DNA from: Tipula vernalis
Lineage: Eukaryota > Arthropoda > Insecta > Diptera > Tipulidae
Direction: 5' to 3'
Length of the DNA stretch: 64,000 nt
NCBI GenBank assembly: GCA_958295665.1
Contig: OY282560.1
Location: 187,039,561-187,103,560 of the forward strand
The translations under genes were made by a program, and so were the position numbers. The notes under the pieces are model-generated. The model was not told where the DNA came from. It saw only the letters and a list, made by a program, of their open reading frames with translations, and did no database searches. Positions 10,957-22,978 of this stretch are shown in pieces. The first letter of the stretch is position 1. Each line of letters opens with the position of its first letter.

Positions 10957-12069
10957 ATTATAGAAGTAAAAATAGTGATGCATGGAGAGCTAAATCCTAA
11001 AAAGACGCCAGGATATGATCTCATCTCAGGAAAATTTTTGCAAGAGTTGCCAGATAACGGTATTTAATTTAACATTTTTGTTGTTTATTCATGGACATAT
11101 TTATCCACTGACAAAAGATTTTTTGTAACAAAACACAATTATTTTTGGTTTTATCGAATTTCAAACAAACAGTCGATTTCTATTCTTATAGCATTCGATT
11201 TCTAGCCTATTTATTCAACCTAATACTTCGAACTGGATATTTCTTCCAATACAACGGAAGGTTTCCCAAGTAATATTAGTTAATACCAAAACCAGGCAAG
11301 CTCAAAATTTTTTGAAAAATTACTACTTATTACTTAAACGTCTATGTAAAGCCTATATCGTTGGAGAAGAAGTTAATTAGAGCCCATCTATTTGGATTTA
11401 GACGACAGTACTAACAATAGAACAAGTATAAAGAATAGCGCAAATAATTGAAGAAGCCCTGGAGGAAAAAAATATTATTCTGTTTTATTCAAGATTATTG
11501 AACAAGCTTATCAAAGGTGTGTGAAATTAAATGATGAGCAAGCTTCTCACTATGACCAAGGATATATATTTTGGTAACTTTTAGACTCATTTGGGCCCAT
11601 AACAATAGGTATGGGAATTTTTTAAATCGATCACATCTAGATATGTTTACAAAATTTGAAGTCAATTGAAACATTAATTGTAACTATATCATCAATTCTG
11701 GTTCTATGAAAAAGTGCAACGAAAAAAGACTTTTCTTTTAAATCTAGCTAACCATTTGTATTCTGTTATACCAGAGCCTTCTAGAATAAAGAGCCATAAT
11801 GATGATGACGTATTTTTTAGAAGGTTTTTTAGTGGTACTCGTATATAACTTTTCACTGATTTCCTTAGGAATCCATAGTAAAAATCAGGGTTTCGAAGTC
11901 GCAAAATTTTGGGTTCGGGTTCGGGTTCAGGTTTAAAGCAAGAAAATAATTGGGTTGGGTTCTGGTTCGGGCTCAGGTTCGGGTTAATAAAAAAAATAAA
12001 ACTTCGCTTATTTATTTCATTAAAATCATTTCGTTTAGTTTGACGAATAGGATATCTCTTAATTACCAT

Positions 12070-12364
12070 GTTTCCATGAATGAGATTAAGTTAGATTGGA
12101 TTGAAATTAGGTTTTTCGTTAAATTTCAAAATGGCTTCGATCGTTTCCATGTAAGGGAGTTAGGTTGAGTTGAAAATTTTACCAGTTAGGACCTTTTTAT
12201 TGTCAAAATCCTTAATATATATTCGCCTCGCCATTTTGGTTTTCAACCCGATCCAATTTCACTAGTTTCGTTGAGTTCAAAACGATTTAACGAAAACCTA
12301 ACTTCAACCTCGTTTCCATGAACACTAACTCCAACTCAAGCCGGTTTCAACCTTACATGGAAAC
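12070..12364. repeat. MITE-like inverted repeat with TTTCCATG ends
   Basis: TTTCCATGAATGAG at the left and the reverse complement of the right end, GTTTCCATGTAAGG, form the outer ends. Inner arms share TTAGGTTTT(T)CGTTAAAT. The TTTCCATG word occurs four times. It overlaps the hAT dimerisation fragment by about 40 bases, so the right border is uncertain. Confidence 0.5.
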
Positions 12365-12516
12365 AAGTTTAATGATTCTTCTTGAATACACTTTAAAGCT
12401 GAAAATGCCCATTCCACACTGATTTGCGTTGCAGGAATCGCTAACACAACTTGTGCCGCTTCGTATAAAAGTGGAATTTCAATTTTATGGTTTTCCCACC
12501 CATGAGAATGTTTCAT
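12325..12516 (-). pseudogene. hAT transposase C-terminal dimerisation domain fragment
   Basis: The translated minus strand has IPLLYEAAQVVLAIPATQIS followed by VEWAFSAL. This is the hallmark of the hAT-family C-terminal domain (a Pro-Leu...Ala...Pro-Ala-Thr...Glu...Phe-Ser pattern), through which the transposase multimerises. Only some 60 codons survive, with no RNase H-like catalytic core around them. It lies in reverse orientation to the enclosing TIR element. Confidence 0.75.
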
Positions 12517-13744
12517 AAACAGTAAACTTCTGTTATACGCTTAGTTCAGAGTTAGCCCAGCTGTCCAAATTGTTGGATGATGATAAATAATATATGTATG
12601 TATATATATGATATGTGATTTTTTTTTTGACAACCCGGAACCCGGTTGAATCGAACCCGCGAAATGTTGGGTTCGGGTTCAAACTTTGTATTGCGTTTAT
12701 GTTGTGTCATATTATTGTATTGAATTTGTATTGTAATGGCAGAGTTCAGTTCATATTTGTTCTCACAAGGAAACGGTCACATAATAAAGAATAATAAAAG
12801 AAATAAAGTTGAGTTGTATTTTCGTTCAAACCTCGTGTTTAAGTGACCATAAAATATAATAATCATTAGTATAGAATAGATAGTCATTATGGTAAGCCTC
12901 ATTCGTAAATTTCTTCAAACATATTCATAATAGACAAATAATAATAGAAATGATAATCCGCATGTCGAATTAGTCAACACAATACTACAAATGTCAAAAA
13001 AATATATATACAATATAGGGTGATTCAATAATTTCAAAGAGGAAATTTTATATTTTAGCATACTAATGTAAAAATAATAATCAAAAAACATCTAGGCATT
13101 AGTAGTTTTTGGTTGTAATTTTTGATGTTGTTTTTATTTGTGTTGGCTACAAATTTTGTGTCGATACACAACTGCTTTGTAAAAATAACAGTGAACTTTT
13201 CGGTCGAAACGTACACTTTACTAGTGTACGTCACATGTCTGAGATGTTTACAGAAAAATACGAAAAAAAAATTATTTAATCACAAAATTGACACAAGTTC
13301 TTAATATTTTGTGAATTTGTTTTGCTTTTCCTACAATTTTTGAACTTGAAATTTCCACAGGTGGTAATTTTTGGTACGATTTTACTAAATTTTTACTGCC
13401 ATCACTGCCATCTATGTAACGTATATTGACTTAATAACCAGACGATTTGAGCTTTTATTCCAATTAAACGTTTTTTTTTTAAATTTTGGTTTAAATATAG
13501 TAAATCAATTATTACAAGAAAATGAAAACGATTTTCTTAAACCACATTCATTTATGTTGAAATTGAAACATTTAAGAAAATATTTCAAAAATCATATTTA
13601 AAAATTTGTCTTAGGAAAAAAAGTAATTTCCCATATGTTTTATGTCTTTTACTATGTAAAGTTTGGCTTTTCCTATTAGTTTCTAATTCCCTTATAAAAG
13701 TTTCGTTTTTTAGACTGTGGCTTTGTATAATCTAGGTTGCTTTG

Positions 13745-15604
13745 GTTATACTCGTAGAACTGCCGATGAGACAAAAGAGTATTTTATGGATCATGATCAT
13801 TTTCAACCAAAAGTTTTGTTTGATTTAGATGATATTTGCGGCTGTATGAGCGTAATATAAAACGTTGATATGGATCCAATCAAGGCATCAATTTACCATA
13901 ATAAATTGGGCAGAAAAATGTCATGTTATACGAAAATTGCGCCACATTTTGTTTTTTCACTTAATTACTATATGGGCCATCCTATATTTTGTTTCAAAGG
14001 AAAATTTAGATGCCCTATGTTCCCATTAATTGATTAAAATAAAACAAAAATTTTACTTACATAAATTTCTTTTTTCCGTAACTGTATAGTATAGATCTTG
14101 AAATTCAACGTCTTTATTCATATTTGCGTTCGATTACGTTGATTTTATTTATAGTTGATGCAAAAATATATTTTATCACCTCTAAGTTAATATATAAATA
14201 TATGTATATTGTTTATGTATCGATAAATACTGGCCAGTTATGACATCCCCTCAATAAACCAAATATGTGTGTGTAGTTTATAGAAGAATTCTGCAATAAA
14301 TAAAAAAAATTAATTACTATTATTTGTACAAGTACATTATGGTTTGCGGACATTTGCTAATAATTTAATTATAAAATTAAGTTTTTCATAATCAAGAAAA
14401 TGCTATAAAATTCGCTCAAAAAGACATTAAACAGACATTTGAGTTTAATAATTATAATAAATCTTATTTGATTAGTAAGATTTACTATTTATTTTTTTAT
14501 GTATAAATTTAATGCACCAAGGACTAAATATAATATGGAAAATAGATAAGTTAACTAATGGAAGCTCTGTATTTCATAAAGATTTTATAAAAAGGTATTA
14601 TAAAATTAAATCACAATTAGTAAAACATATTTTGGCCTTTAAAATTCGCAGTAAGGCTTTATTTCAGTTTTTTAATTTATTTTAAATAATTCATAAGTAT
14701 AATTGACGCCATAAGTATAATTGAAGCCATTTACTTATAAAAATAAATAATTTAAACAAAATTCAATATTTGGTTTTGAAACCTTTTTGGTTCAAAACTG
14801 CACTGCATCTCCTAGCCATACTATTTGCAAGTGTAGGCCCATAAAAATTCGCTGTTTGTTGATTTCCTTAGTGAAACTTCTTGTTTAGAAATTCCCCATA
14901 GATTTAGCGATTCTTAGCGGAAGATCATCCGTATAGTCATATAAATTTTGATGAAGTATATCGATTTATTTAAGGGCAGCGTCTGAACTCTCATCAAAAG
15001 CAATTCAATAAATGCTTCTTTTTTGCTTTTTTGATCCGTGGCCTAAATAAAATACCACCAATGTGTAATTTACAGTCAATATATCCCCGTAAAAAAGATG
15101 ACTGTTCAATATTTTTTTCGTTAGTTGAATTCGTCCTAAAAAAATAATGTTTATTATTGTTTTTAATATTTATTATTTTGATTAGTCTCTAAGACTTGCT
15201 TACGCAGTGTCACAAAGATTGGCAAAATCAATGTATGTAAATAATAATAATATTAAAAAAATAAAAAATTTTATTATTCAACAAAGTTGATATGTGTATT
15301 GTCAAACAAGTTACTTTATGCGTAACGCTGACAATCGAGAATTTATTAACATACTTTACATAAATTAGTTTCTGTTGCCTTAATCACAGTTGTTGAACTT
15401 TGCCTTGATCTTTCCGAGATACCATTTGTCACATACTATTGTGATATAAATGTCCAATTAACATATCTACCTTCAGTCAGTTTAAAAGTATTCGAATGAA
15501 TGAACAATACATATAAGATTGTCCAACTCTTATGGAGAGTAAACATGCTGGTCCCTACGCTTTATTTTCTCTTTGGATTTTTATTTTCTCATTTTCATAC
15601 TGCG
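13745..15604. other. no gene recognised
   Basis: Very AT-rich sequence with A- and T-runs and no similarity I can name. A short direct repeat (cataagtataattga-like, 14690-14725) is present. Occasional less AT-rich patches (14880-15060, 15360-15420) contain no open frame of note. Confidence 0.4.
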
Positions 15605-15840
15605 CACAGTGCGGCCGATTTAAAAAAAGCTGGCCAAAAGTGAAAAACTCAAGTAAATTATCTCAAAATATGCACTCAGGGGTATTTTGGGTCGCTCATT
15701 AAGAATCTGAAGTCAGAGTTGCAAAATTAAACCCTCTTCATCCCCTATTGTTAACCTCTAATCATGAAACAGCCTGTATGTCATATTACAATCAAAATGC
15801 ATATCATTTTCATGGTTCAAATGTGCACCACGCTCCGGGA

Positions 15841-16355
15841 GGCCTATTATGAACTTGATGCGAAGCGGATCGCATTTCGCATTTTCATGCGATTACGCAT
15901 TTTTGTATTATGAAACACCCTCGTCGCATTTAATCCGCTCTTTTTCGAATGATGCGCCAAATTATAGAAAATGAAAGCGAATTTTTGCGAAAATAAAATT
16001 GAAAAATGCGACTGCTCAATAGCAGGCGAATATCGCATTTGAGTAGTGAAACATTATTTTGTGCAGCGATAAAATGTATTTAAATGATAATTAATATTTT
16101 TCTTCTTTTTATCAAATTTATGGTTTTGTTTACTCAAAAACCATTTTTATTGGAATATTCATAGAAACAATAAACAATTTACCTCACTTATTACAATAAT
16201 TTGACAGAAAATAAATTTCCCAAAAATATTTCCTTAAGGGAAATGCGATATGCGATAATGATATTTTATAATGAGCTCTTGCGAAGCAGATCGTATTTGT
16301 TAAATCGCAAGAAATGCGAAATGCTATCCGCTTCGCATTAAATTCATAATAGGCC
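15841..16355. repeat. MITE with GGCCTATTATGAA termini (B2)
   Basis: Arms of over 50 bases begin GGCCTATTATGAACTTGATG and its mirror. They continue with GCGAAGCGGAT and GCATTTCGCATT; the right arm carries extra copies of this word. The terminal 13-mer is the same as in the MITE at 2140. Internally it is rich in GCGATT/GCATTTCGC words, unlike that first copy, so the family is variable inside. Confidence 0.8.
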
Positions 16356-16378
16356 TCCTGGTCGATCAATCACAAAAA

Positions 16379-16878
16379 ATCGAAGAAGATCGACGCATAA
16401 GCAGCCATGATATTGATAAGGAATTAAATATCGATCACAAAACAGTTTTAAACCATAAGCTGCGTAAGGCTGAATTTACAAAGAAGCTCGATGTTTGGTT
16501 GCCGCAGGAATTGTCGATGAAAAATTTGATTGACCGAATTTCCATCAGTAAATTGCTACTGAAACGCAAGAAAATCGACCTATTTTTGACGGACCATACA
16601 CATTTTTGATGACCTGGCGCAAATTGAGAAAGTTTGGTTGGGAAGTTTTCATGCATCCACCGTATAGCCCAGACCTTGCACCCATTGACTACCATTTGTT
16701 TGGATCTCTGCAAAACTCTCTTGATGGTTTAAAGTTGGCTTCAAAAAAAGGACTGTGAAAATCAATTGGCCAAGCTTTTCGCCGATAAATCCCAGAAGTT
16801 CTTCACCGATGGAATTATGAAAATTTCCGAAAAATGGCAAAAGGTCTTAGATAATAATGGCCAATATATTCTTAAATA
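16379..16878 (+). pseudogene. mariner transposase, internally deleted
   Basis: The N-terminal part reads SSHDIDKELNIDHKTVLNH, then FTKKLDVWLPQELSMKNLID and IDLFLTDHTHF: the second helix-turn-helix region and the WVPHEL linker motif of mariner transposases. It then jumps to WRKLRKFGWEVFMHPPYSPD, then LAPIDYHLFGSLQNSL, which holds the third catalytic Asp of the D,D34D triad, and ends with SEKWQKVLDNNGQYI. The middle, with the first two catalytic Asp residues, is missing. One frameshift near 16740 separates the last part. It is inactive. Confidence 0.85.
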
Positions 16879-17477
16879 AAACTCATTTTTAATAAAAAAA
16901 AAAATCTTAATCAAAAAATGGCAAAAAATCTCTCAATACTTTTTCCCCAACCTATTTTTCAGAAACTTCAATAAAATCCGAAAAAGCAACTTAAAGCAGC
17001 CAATTTTGGAAGATAATCCTTCACCTACAACCTCTGATAAGTTGTACAATCGAACACGACAGAGCAACACAACTATTTGATAATAACATATTGTATTTTA
17101 AAGATTGACATGCTCTATTGATATTTGATACTTTCAAAATCAGTACATTACAATTTATTTTCATATTTGACTTACTTTCAGAAGTTGATTCCATTTCGTC
17201 CGATAAGAATTGGTTGTGCTTTCGATTTTCTGTATTTCTTTTAACAAGTGCGTTGTTTACCATTTTCGTAACAATGTTGATACTACTCGAACAAAGTTAG
17301 TATTGTGTTTGTGACGAATATTCTAGAGCTGGTTCTCGTAGAAGGAAATATAATCTTTTATGAGTGATTCCTGAACGTTAGACATTTACTTTAGCCAACC
17401 CAATGGAAAACAAAACCTATGTAGACATTTTTTTTGTTTTACTTTTGGCCAGCTTTTTTCGATTTGGCCGCACTGTG

Positions 17478-18120
17478 TATTGAAATGTATCGTTTTACTT
17501 TTATCACACTACCCAAATGTTACTAAACAAAGTGTATAACGCTTTAAATTAAGCGTTTTCCTTAAGCTCCTTCGTTAGCTTGGTTTTGTACTGATAAAAA
17601 ATTGGTGTACAGGTATCTACGACCTAACTAATCAAGACCGTACTGTTTTAGCGAATTATCATATTCACCAATTTAAAACTCAAGGAAAACTTTGTGTGTA
17701 TTTACAAAGCACTCCTAGATAGATATATTTAGGAATGCTTTGGTATTTATAAGCCCACAATAGTTTTTTATATGTCTTTATGTATCACGGGAGAGGGGGG
17801 GGCGGGGATGATATTATTCGTTTTTATTAGTAGATATATTGTGAATAGCTAGCTCTTTATTTTACTGTCTCTAAAAGTCGTAAATATTGGGATTGCTGTC
17901 AAAAATAAAATATTTGTCTATACAAAAACCGAATAAAAACTTCTAAAGTTTGATTGTATGTGTTCAAAAAAGAATTTGGCGGGAATCAGTAATTTGAGGT
18001 TCGATTTACAAAAGATAGCGTAACTAGTATTAAATCGCATCGGACCATCTTGAAACTATAATCATGTTAAAGCGTCATCGTAAATCTCTCATCAATCATC
18101 ACCCTAAAAATCAGTATGTG
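17478..18120. other. no feature recognised
   Basis: AT-rich spacer with an isolated G-run (about 17790-17805). A short inverted TAGATATATTTAGGA word is present near 17720. No coding signal. It may contain the 3' terminus of the minus-strand Helitron that follows, but I could not find a CTRR-plus-hairpin end. Confidence 0.35.
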
Positions 18121-18502
18121 TCATTTCGCTGAAGTGTAAACAACATATTTTTTTTGTGCTCTAAATGCTAGACGAATAGAGAATTGCAACCTTTTGAATT
18201 GAATTGGCAAATCTGATTGAATCATTGGTATACGCGGTGTCAAAATGTGCTCCTCTTTAAATTTACCATTTATGATTATTGATTCGATGATATTTTCTAT
18301 GATTGTTTTGACAACTAATCGCGTTTCCTTGCAAAGCCATGGCGGATTTAGGTTTCTCAATAAAATTAATGGTGAACCAATTTTTAATTATAAATTGTTC
18401 GGTGGTAAACCTGGAAAATCGAAAGAATTCAAAAATTCTGTACGAAAATTTACAGCTTCGTTTTCGTCAACAATGTTTTTGGTAGCCAATATGGTGCGTT
18501 GA
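18121..18502 (-). pseudogene. Helitron Pif1-like helicase, C-terminal motifs
   Basis: One minus-strand frame, broken only by a single TAA, reads ILATKNIVDENEAVNFRTEF, then DFPGLPPNNL, LRNLNPPWLCKETRLVVK, NGKFKEEHILTPRIPMI, and LPIQFKRLQFSIRLAF. These are the late superfamily 1 helicase motifs of Helitron helicases. The final motif (normally an AMTINKSQGQT-type block) is degraded to RAQKKYV. The gene is incomplete at both ends. Confidence 0.85.
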
Positions 18503-19142
18503 TTTAACCATTTATGATTTATATAATTTTCTTCATTATTTGGAAATACGCTGGCAATCAATGCTTATTTTGTATTCAAAACTTTACAAAAAATTGGCAG
18601 ATAATTTAATTTTTTGATTATCTTGGCTAATAGTAATTTTTCCATTTCCAATGTTTAACAGTTGTTTCGAAAATGTATGACGATTTTAGACATGCATTGA
18701 CTTCATTGTCATAAGAAGAACATGGTATTACCGGTAATCTTTACCTGAAGTCTCCAGACAATAAAATTAAAGCACAACCAAAAAATCTTCCATTAAATCT
18801 TTCTATATAATTATGTGACAATTTTGAAGAACTTTAGTCATTCTTGAGTGTTGCTTAATGTTGCATATGACGTTCTCAGTGGTTTAAATATTCAATGGCA
18901 ATTTGAGAACTGAATAAGCGATCATCCAATAAAGTTGCTGCAATCCCAGACGAAGCAATGGCCCTACATTTCTTTTTGAACAGATTTTAGCTAATATTAA
19001 TGAAATTAGAAAGGTTATTCCTGTTCCTGAGCAGCAACTGCATGCATAATTTTATCGTAAATGCTTTTTTATTCTGATAATAATCTTGTTTCATTCGCAT
19101 GAACATATTCATTTAATTGATCAACGTCATATAACGTTCACG

Positions 19143-20190
19143 TTACAAATCTCGATTGAACAGGATACTTGCTGGTCTAGGTGATGGTAATCCCATCTTG
19201 AACATGCATAAGTCTTCAATTTTATCCAATGCTTCATTATAGATTTTCGGTGTGAATTCTAAGTGTGGATTATGGTTGACTGTGCTAATGCATGAAGTAT
19301 GTCCATAAAGTGCGTATTTAATGTGGGGAAGAAACAAGAGCAGCATCAGCAAGTGTTGTATCCCAATAAGGTAAATGGCCTTCACGTGAATTTAATGCTC
19401 GACAAGCATCATGATATGTTGTATGTATTGGACCATTAACTGTTCTTAAGTATTCAAATGATGTTGGGCCACGCACATTAATTAACAATAATCATAGGTA
19501 AAAACATTCACGTTGTTTGGGATGAACAGTGTATAGTCTGCCTAAAGCATTTGTTGAAAATATACCTGGATAAGCAGCAACTGGTTTACCTTTTTTACGC
19601 AAATTGGCCGTAAATATTTTGTTGTTTGCATAATTCGAAGAACTCTATTAATGATATTTTTGGTGATGTCAATGCTCTTTCCAATGTATATCTTTCATTG
19701 AAGTATACATGTTGTCCATTATTAAGATGAATAGCCAAATGAATAACTGTTGAGTCACGTTTATAAAATACCCCAGACTGCTTCATTGCTGCTTATATAT
19801 CTGCCCATTTTATATCGTACTATTTCATCATTTTCGTTAACACCGTGGACTGCAAAAACAGTCATATCACTTCCATTGTGTACGTGTTTGTATATGTATT
19901 TTATTGATTTAAATAACTGAACTGCAAACTTCAACATTAATATGTACTTTGTATGTTTTGGATAATAAAGATGAACCCATTTATTGTCAACGTATTCAAT
20001 GTAAAAGAATGTTCACCGTTTTCTGTTGAAAGTCGACGATTTAATGGATAACCATCAATTCCAATTACAAAGTATGCCAATAAATTTTTTGGATAATGTT
20101 TTGTACAATTATTATTATCCATGCCATGGTGAAGTAGGATTAAGTATATCGCAGAGTCCATGGATCATATTTGTTGTTACGATTTCAAAT
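19143..20190 (-). pseudogene. Helitron RepHel central region
   Basis: Three separate minus-strand frames are readable. 19937-20190: NNNCTKHYPKNLLAYFV, then IDGYPLNRRLSTENGEHSF, the segment between Rep and helicase. 19595-19786: VFYKRDSTVIHLAIHLNNGQ, then ISLIEFFELC. 19143-19460: a TVNGPIHTTYHDACRALNSR stretch, then SPHLEFTPKIYNEALDKIED-like text and LGMPSP-like MGLPSPRPA. Together they follow Helitron proteins in order. Deletions between the pieces are of unknown size. Confidence 0.8.
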
Positions 20191-20205
20191 AAATGCAAAT
20201 TTCTA

Positions 20206-20956
20206 AACTAAAACTTATGTCCAGCCGTTACGGCTTGATGAGAGAATTGTTTTTGATGAGTTTACTCGCGCCTACCAAAATATTTTGTATAAGAGTAATG
20301 TCATATAAATGGGATGAACGGAAACGACATATTTCCTTATTATATTATCGTCATATTTCTACATTGCTAGTACACGGTTGTCATGGAAACTTTGGAGACA
20401 AGGGTAATAAATTACATACCTTTGACGTATTTAATAATATTTGGTAGCTATAATTATAGATTTGTTTCCGTAGGCTAAGAATACTTGATTTTCAAAATTT
20501 TCGATTTTCATTTTAATATCTACTCAGTTTCTTTATTATTCTTTACTAACACTTCTTCTTTACTTTTCTTCTTAATTATTCTTTCATACTTTTTCTACCT
20601 TTGAGTTGGGCAGACGAGTTTTTTTATTTTTTATGTTTTTTTCCTGACAGGTGCAAGTGTCATTTTGTGTACTACTGCTGTATTTTAGTGAATAAATCAT
20701 TGCCAATTACATATACATATATATAATAAATTATATATTCAAGTGAGTGAGTGCATTAGTGTTTATTTAGGCATTCATTTAGTGGATTTATCATCTGTAA
20801 AACAAGTTTGTATTTGGTGTAAAACAACTTTGCCATCCAATTATTATGCACACAGTTGCGGATTTGTCGCATTTTTGCTTTCATATCAAATTTTTCAACC
20901 TTCATAAAATAAAACGTCGCACTTTTAACTAATTATCGAAATCAATTGCGGTAGTT
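20206..20956. other. no gene recognised
   Basis: AT-rich sequence. The minus strand next to the Helitron may hold decayed Rep coding, but I could not confirm a motif. A T- and TTCTT-rich tract lies at 20520-20600. Confidence 0.35.
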
Positions 20957-22540
20957 TTGCACTGCTTGGGTGAAGTACCTATTTTTGCTGCCTTACAAAA
21001 TGTATATTCAAGCACAGCGTTAATTGCAACAGTAAGTAAACAGTTTGCGAATATTGAATCTAATAATGTCACTCTAGATGTCTTTCAGATTAAATCCAAA
21101 TACAGAAGAAAATTGAAGGAGTTGAAACGGTTGAGTGCTGTATAGTGTTACCAAGAGGCCGGGATAGATCTAAATTAACATCTATTTCTTTTAAGCTAAG
21201 TGTTGACAGTAAGTTCTCCAGCCAAATTTGCTAACTTGTTTCGAGTAAAAATGAGCGACCTTCAGCTTTTCAATAAACTACAACATCGTAAACTACATCA
21301 TCGTCAACCTAAGCACTCATATGGAAACAATTCGAATTTTCTGTTATCAATATATTATCAAAAAGCTAGAGGTATAGGAGCGTGATATCTGAATCTCTTA
21401 AAGGCTGAATCATCCTTTTAAAACAGTGGAGTATCTTCCTAATTCATATGCTGTTTTTCTAAAATGAAATAAAGTCATCTAAAATGTTAATCTGTCTTTT
21501 ACATTAATAAACCTGAATTGTTACTTCTGAGAATTAACTTCTTGTTTGAACAAATATTATTATGTGTACTATAGATTCAATCTTCTGCTCCATCTCTGTT
21601 ATTTGAATATGATCGTCTTACTAATGTAATCACAAATGAGTTTGCATGTATAATTAAACCTAAAGACCAGATTATGTTTGCCGGCGACTTAAATCTATAA
21701 CTTAATGTACCTGAATATTCTTGGACATGGTAATTATTCCCATTTCAATAAAGTTCAACCCGACTCTCATCTGTAAAAAATACAGATAGTATTTTTTAAG
21801 CACATTGCTTTTTATATTATATCAGTCGATCAGACGTCTACTTATACCGTTGATTTTAATCAATAAATAAGGAGGATATCACTTTTAACGATATTTAATA
21901 TTTTTACGATAAAAGAAGACTCGGTCAATAACTTGCGTAATGTGTAGTAACGTAACGGGGTCCTAAGGGTGGTTTATCGTATCAACTCAAAACTGCACAT
22001 CATTTCTTTTAATATGGGCATAACAACGCAATAACTTAAATGGGCTTCCTTTAAAAAGGGTAAGAGCACCTAACCGCAAACCTGTTACGTACAACTGAGG
22101 ATGTATTGGCGGATTTCGTGTGTGACGGAAAACGCTGGCGATATCAGTACGGCCGTACTTGAAATTTCCACTGAAAATCAAGCACTTTCATTTTTTTTTT
22201 AATATGAGTTGTATAATTAAGTTCATAAACTTCGTCCTTACTCCATATTCTAAATTGATTTCAGGAATTCCTTACACAAAGAGACCATAATCTTATACTG
22301 TCGGTAGTTAGTTACTGATTATTTCAATATTAATGTTGTCACTCCGGAAGTTGACCCAATTATAAACTTCCAGCGAGATGAATTCGATGTACACGCAAGA
22401 ACTCAGATCAAATGTACCTACTATGAACGAGATATGGAGCTACAATAATGCAGTCTTTCAAAGGAAATTAGAAAATTTATAGTCTAGGAAGTATGGATAT
22501 GTTTCCTTATTTTAGCTACCGTAGTCTAATAATGTTGATT
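20957..22540 (+). pseudogene. LINE remnant with endonuclease motifs (CR1/Jockey type)
   Basis: Near 21330 the frame NSNFLLSIYYQKARGIGA matches the start of an APE-type LINE endonuclease (YYQNARG). From about 21596 another frame reads SSAPSLLFEYDRLTNVITNE, FACIIKPKDQIMFAGDLNL, and after a stop NVPEYSWTW, the GDFNLP...W motif. 22270-22440 contains decayed text that may be the domain's C-terminal part. The frame at 20957-21145 (VFQIKSKYRRKLKELKRLSA) lies just upstream and may be ORF1-derived; I cannot assign it. Polymerase is absent. Many stops. Confidence 0.6.
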
Positions 22541-22879
22541 ATACCGAAAGAGCAATAGACCACTCTGGCGAATAAATTATGAATATTTATTTTCTATTAT
22601 GATTATAAAAAAATCTAGCTAATAAAATATCATTTCTTCTTCCTTCCAGTGAAACACATAAAATGAACATAAAACACCTACTCACACAACATGTTTTCAA
22701 ATCACCTTGAGAGTATTAATTGGATTCATTTTTCTTTTTTTTTCGTAATCATTTAGCAAGCTCGAAACTGGGTTAATTCACTTACAATTTTCAGTTTATT
22801 AACTTCATAAAATGAATTAAACATTTTGGTTTTTATATTAAACTGGTCGTGTATAAGCTGTTAATATTGTATTATTTAA

Positions 22880-22978
22880 TTCACAATGAAAAATCCTTTT
22901 ACCTTTTACTTACAGGTTTGTATGAATTTCCAATGTTGGAAATTGTAAGTAAAAGGAAAAAGGTTTTTGCATTGTGAA
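22880..22978. repeat. near-perfect 35-bp-arm hairpin
   Basis: Arm 22880-22914 begins TTCACAATG and ends TTTTACTTACA. Arm 22944-22978 is its reverse complement with three mismatches, around a 29-base loop. It may be a tiny MITE or, if transcribed, a small-RNA precursor. No TIR-type target duplication is evident. Confidence 0.7.

Larger units (their letters stand above)
9728..11480 (+). mobile_element. Jockey-like LINE remnant, split by a younger insertion
   Basis: The first part (9734-10075, then 10075-10239 in a shifted frame) is the linker between endonuclease and polymerase: VEDLNKCIQSVAW, then KMIKKKRKLRQQWQRYQ, and EEAEEFPDHFESLF. After the insertion the coding continues with IEVKIVMHGELNPKKTPGYD (start of the reverse transcriptase fingers), then IPKPGK near 11293 and TIEQVXRIAQIIEEALEEK near 11410. 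The palm motifs (LDFSKAF, YADD) are not found, so the element ends or decays near 11480. It holds an in-frame duplication, frameshifts and stops. Confidence 0.75.
11888..13208 (-). mobile_element. hAT-derived sequence inserted in family A copy 2
   Basis: The block starts CAGGGTTTCGAA directly after the interrupted TIR element; CAGGG is a hAT-like end. It contains GGTTCGGGTT-type short repeats at both ends (11910-11990 and 12640-12690) and, on the minus strand, a hAT dimerisation domain. A matching right TIR is not visible, so the limits are approximate. The stretch 12695-13208 may include other inserted material. Confidence 0.5.
11772..13744 (+). mobile_element. family A TIR element copy 2, split by inserted hAT debris
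   Basis: The left end (11772-11887) matches the first ~115 bases of the element at 933, beginning CAGAGCCTTCTAGA. The right part (about 13209-13744) matches the 3' half, ending with a decayed GGTTGCTTTG. A 7-bp duplication GTTATAC flanks the pair (11765-11771 and 13745-13751), proving that the two parts are one insertion. Sequence between them replaces part of the interior. Confidence 0.8.
15605..17477. mobile_element. TIR element with CACAGTGCGGCC ends, carrying nested insertions
   Basis: The left end CACAGTGCGGCCGATTTAAA is mirrored at the right end (reverse complement CACAGTGCGGCCAAATCGAA). Both arms continue with AAAGCTGGCCAAAAGT, giving TIRs of about 37 bases. Inside lie a GGCCTATTATGAA MITE and a mariner transposase relic. 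I see no clear target duplication. The mariner sequence may be this element's own gene, but mariner TIRs are normally flanked by TA, which is not seen here, so I treat it as separate. Confidence 0.7.
18121..20205 (-). mobile_element. Helitron remnant, RepHel coding region
   Basis: Reading leftward on the minus strand, the parts come in the order of a Helitron RepHel protein. The MIHG / NCTKHYPK / IDGYPLNRR segment follows the Rep domain. Next come VIHLAIHLNNGQHVYF with LISLIEFF-like text, then PHLEFTPKIYNEALDKIEDL, and finally the helicase C-terminal motifs at 18121-18502. Large parts between are lost and frames change often. The left half of Rep, with its HUH and tyrosine motifs, is not visible. 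Such proteins nick, unwind and roll-circle replicate Helitron DNA. Confidence 0.85.

Noticed and set aside
12699..12870. a solo LTR (TGTTGTGTCA start, AATAAA signals)
   Set aside because: No second copy, no duplication and no neighbouring primer site; only a suggestive composition.
17785..17810. a G-quadruplex element
   Set aside because: A single G-rich run with irregular spacing, no conserved partner and no gene nearby to regulate.
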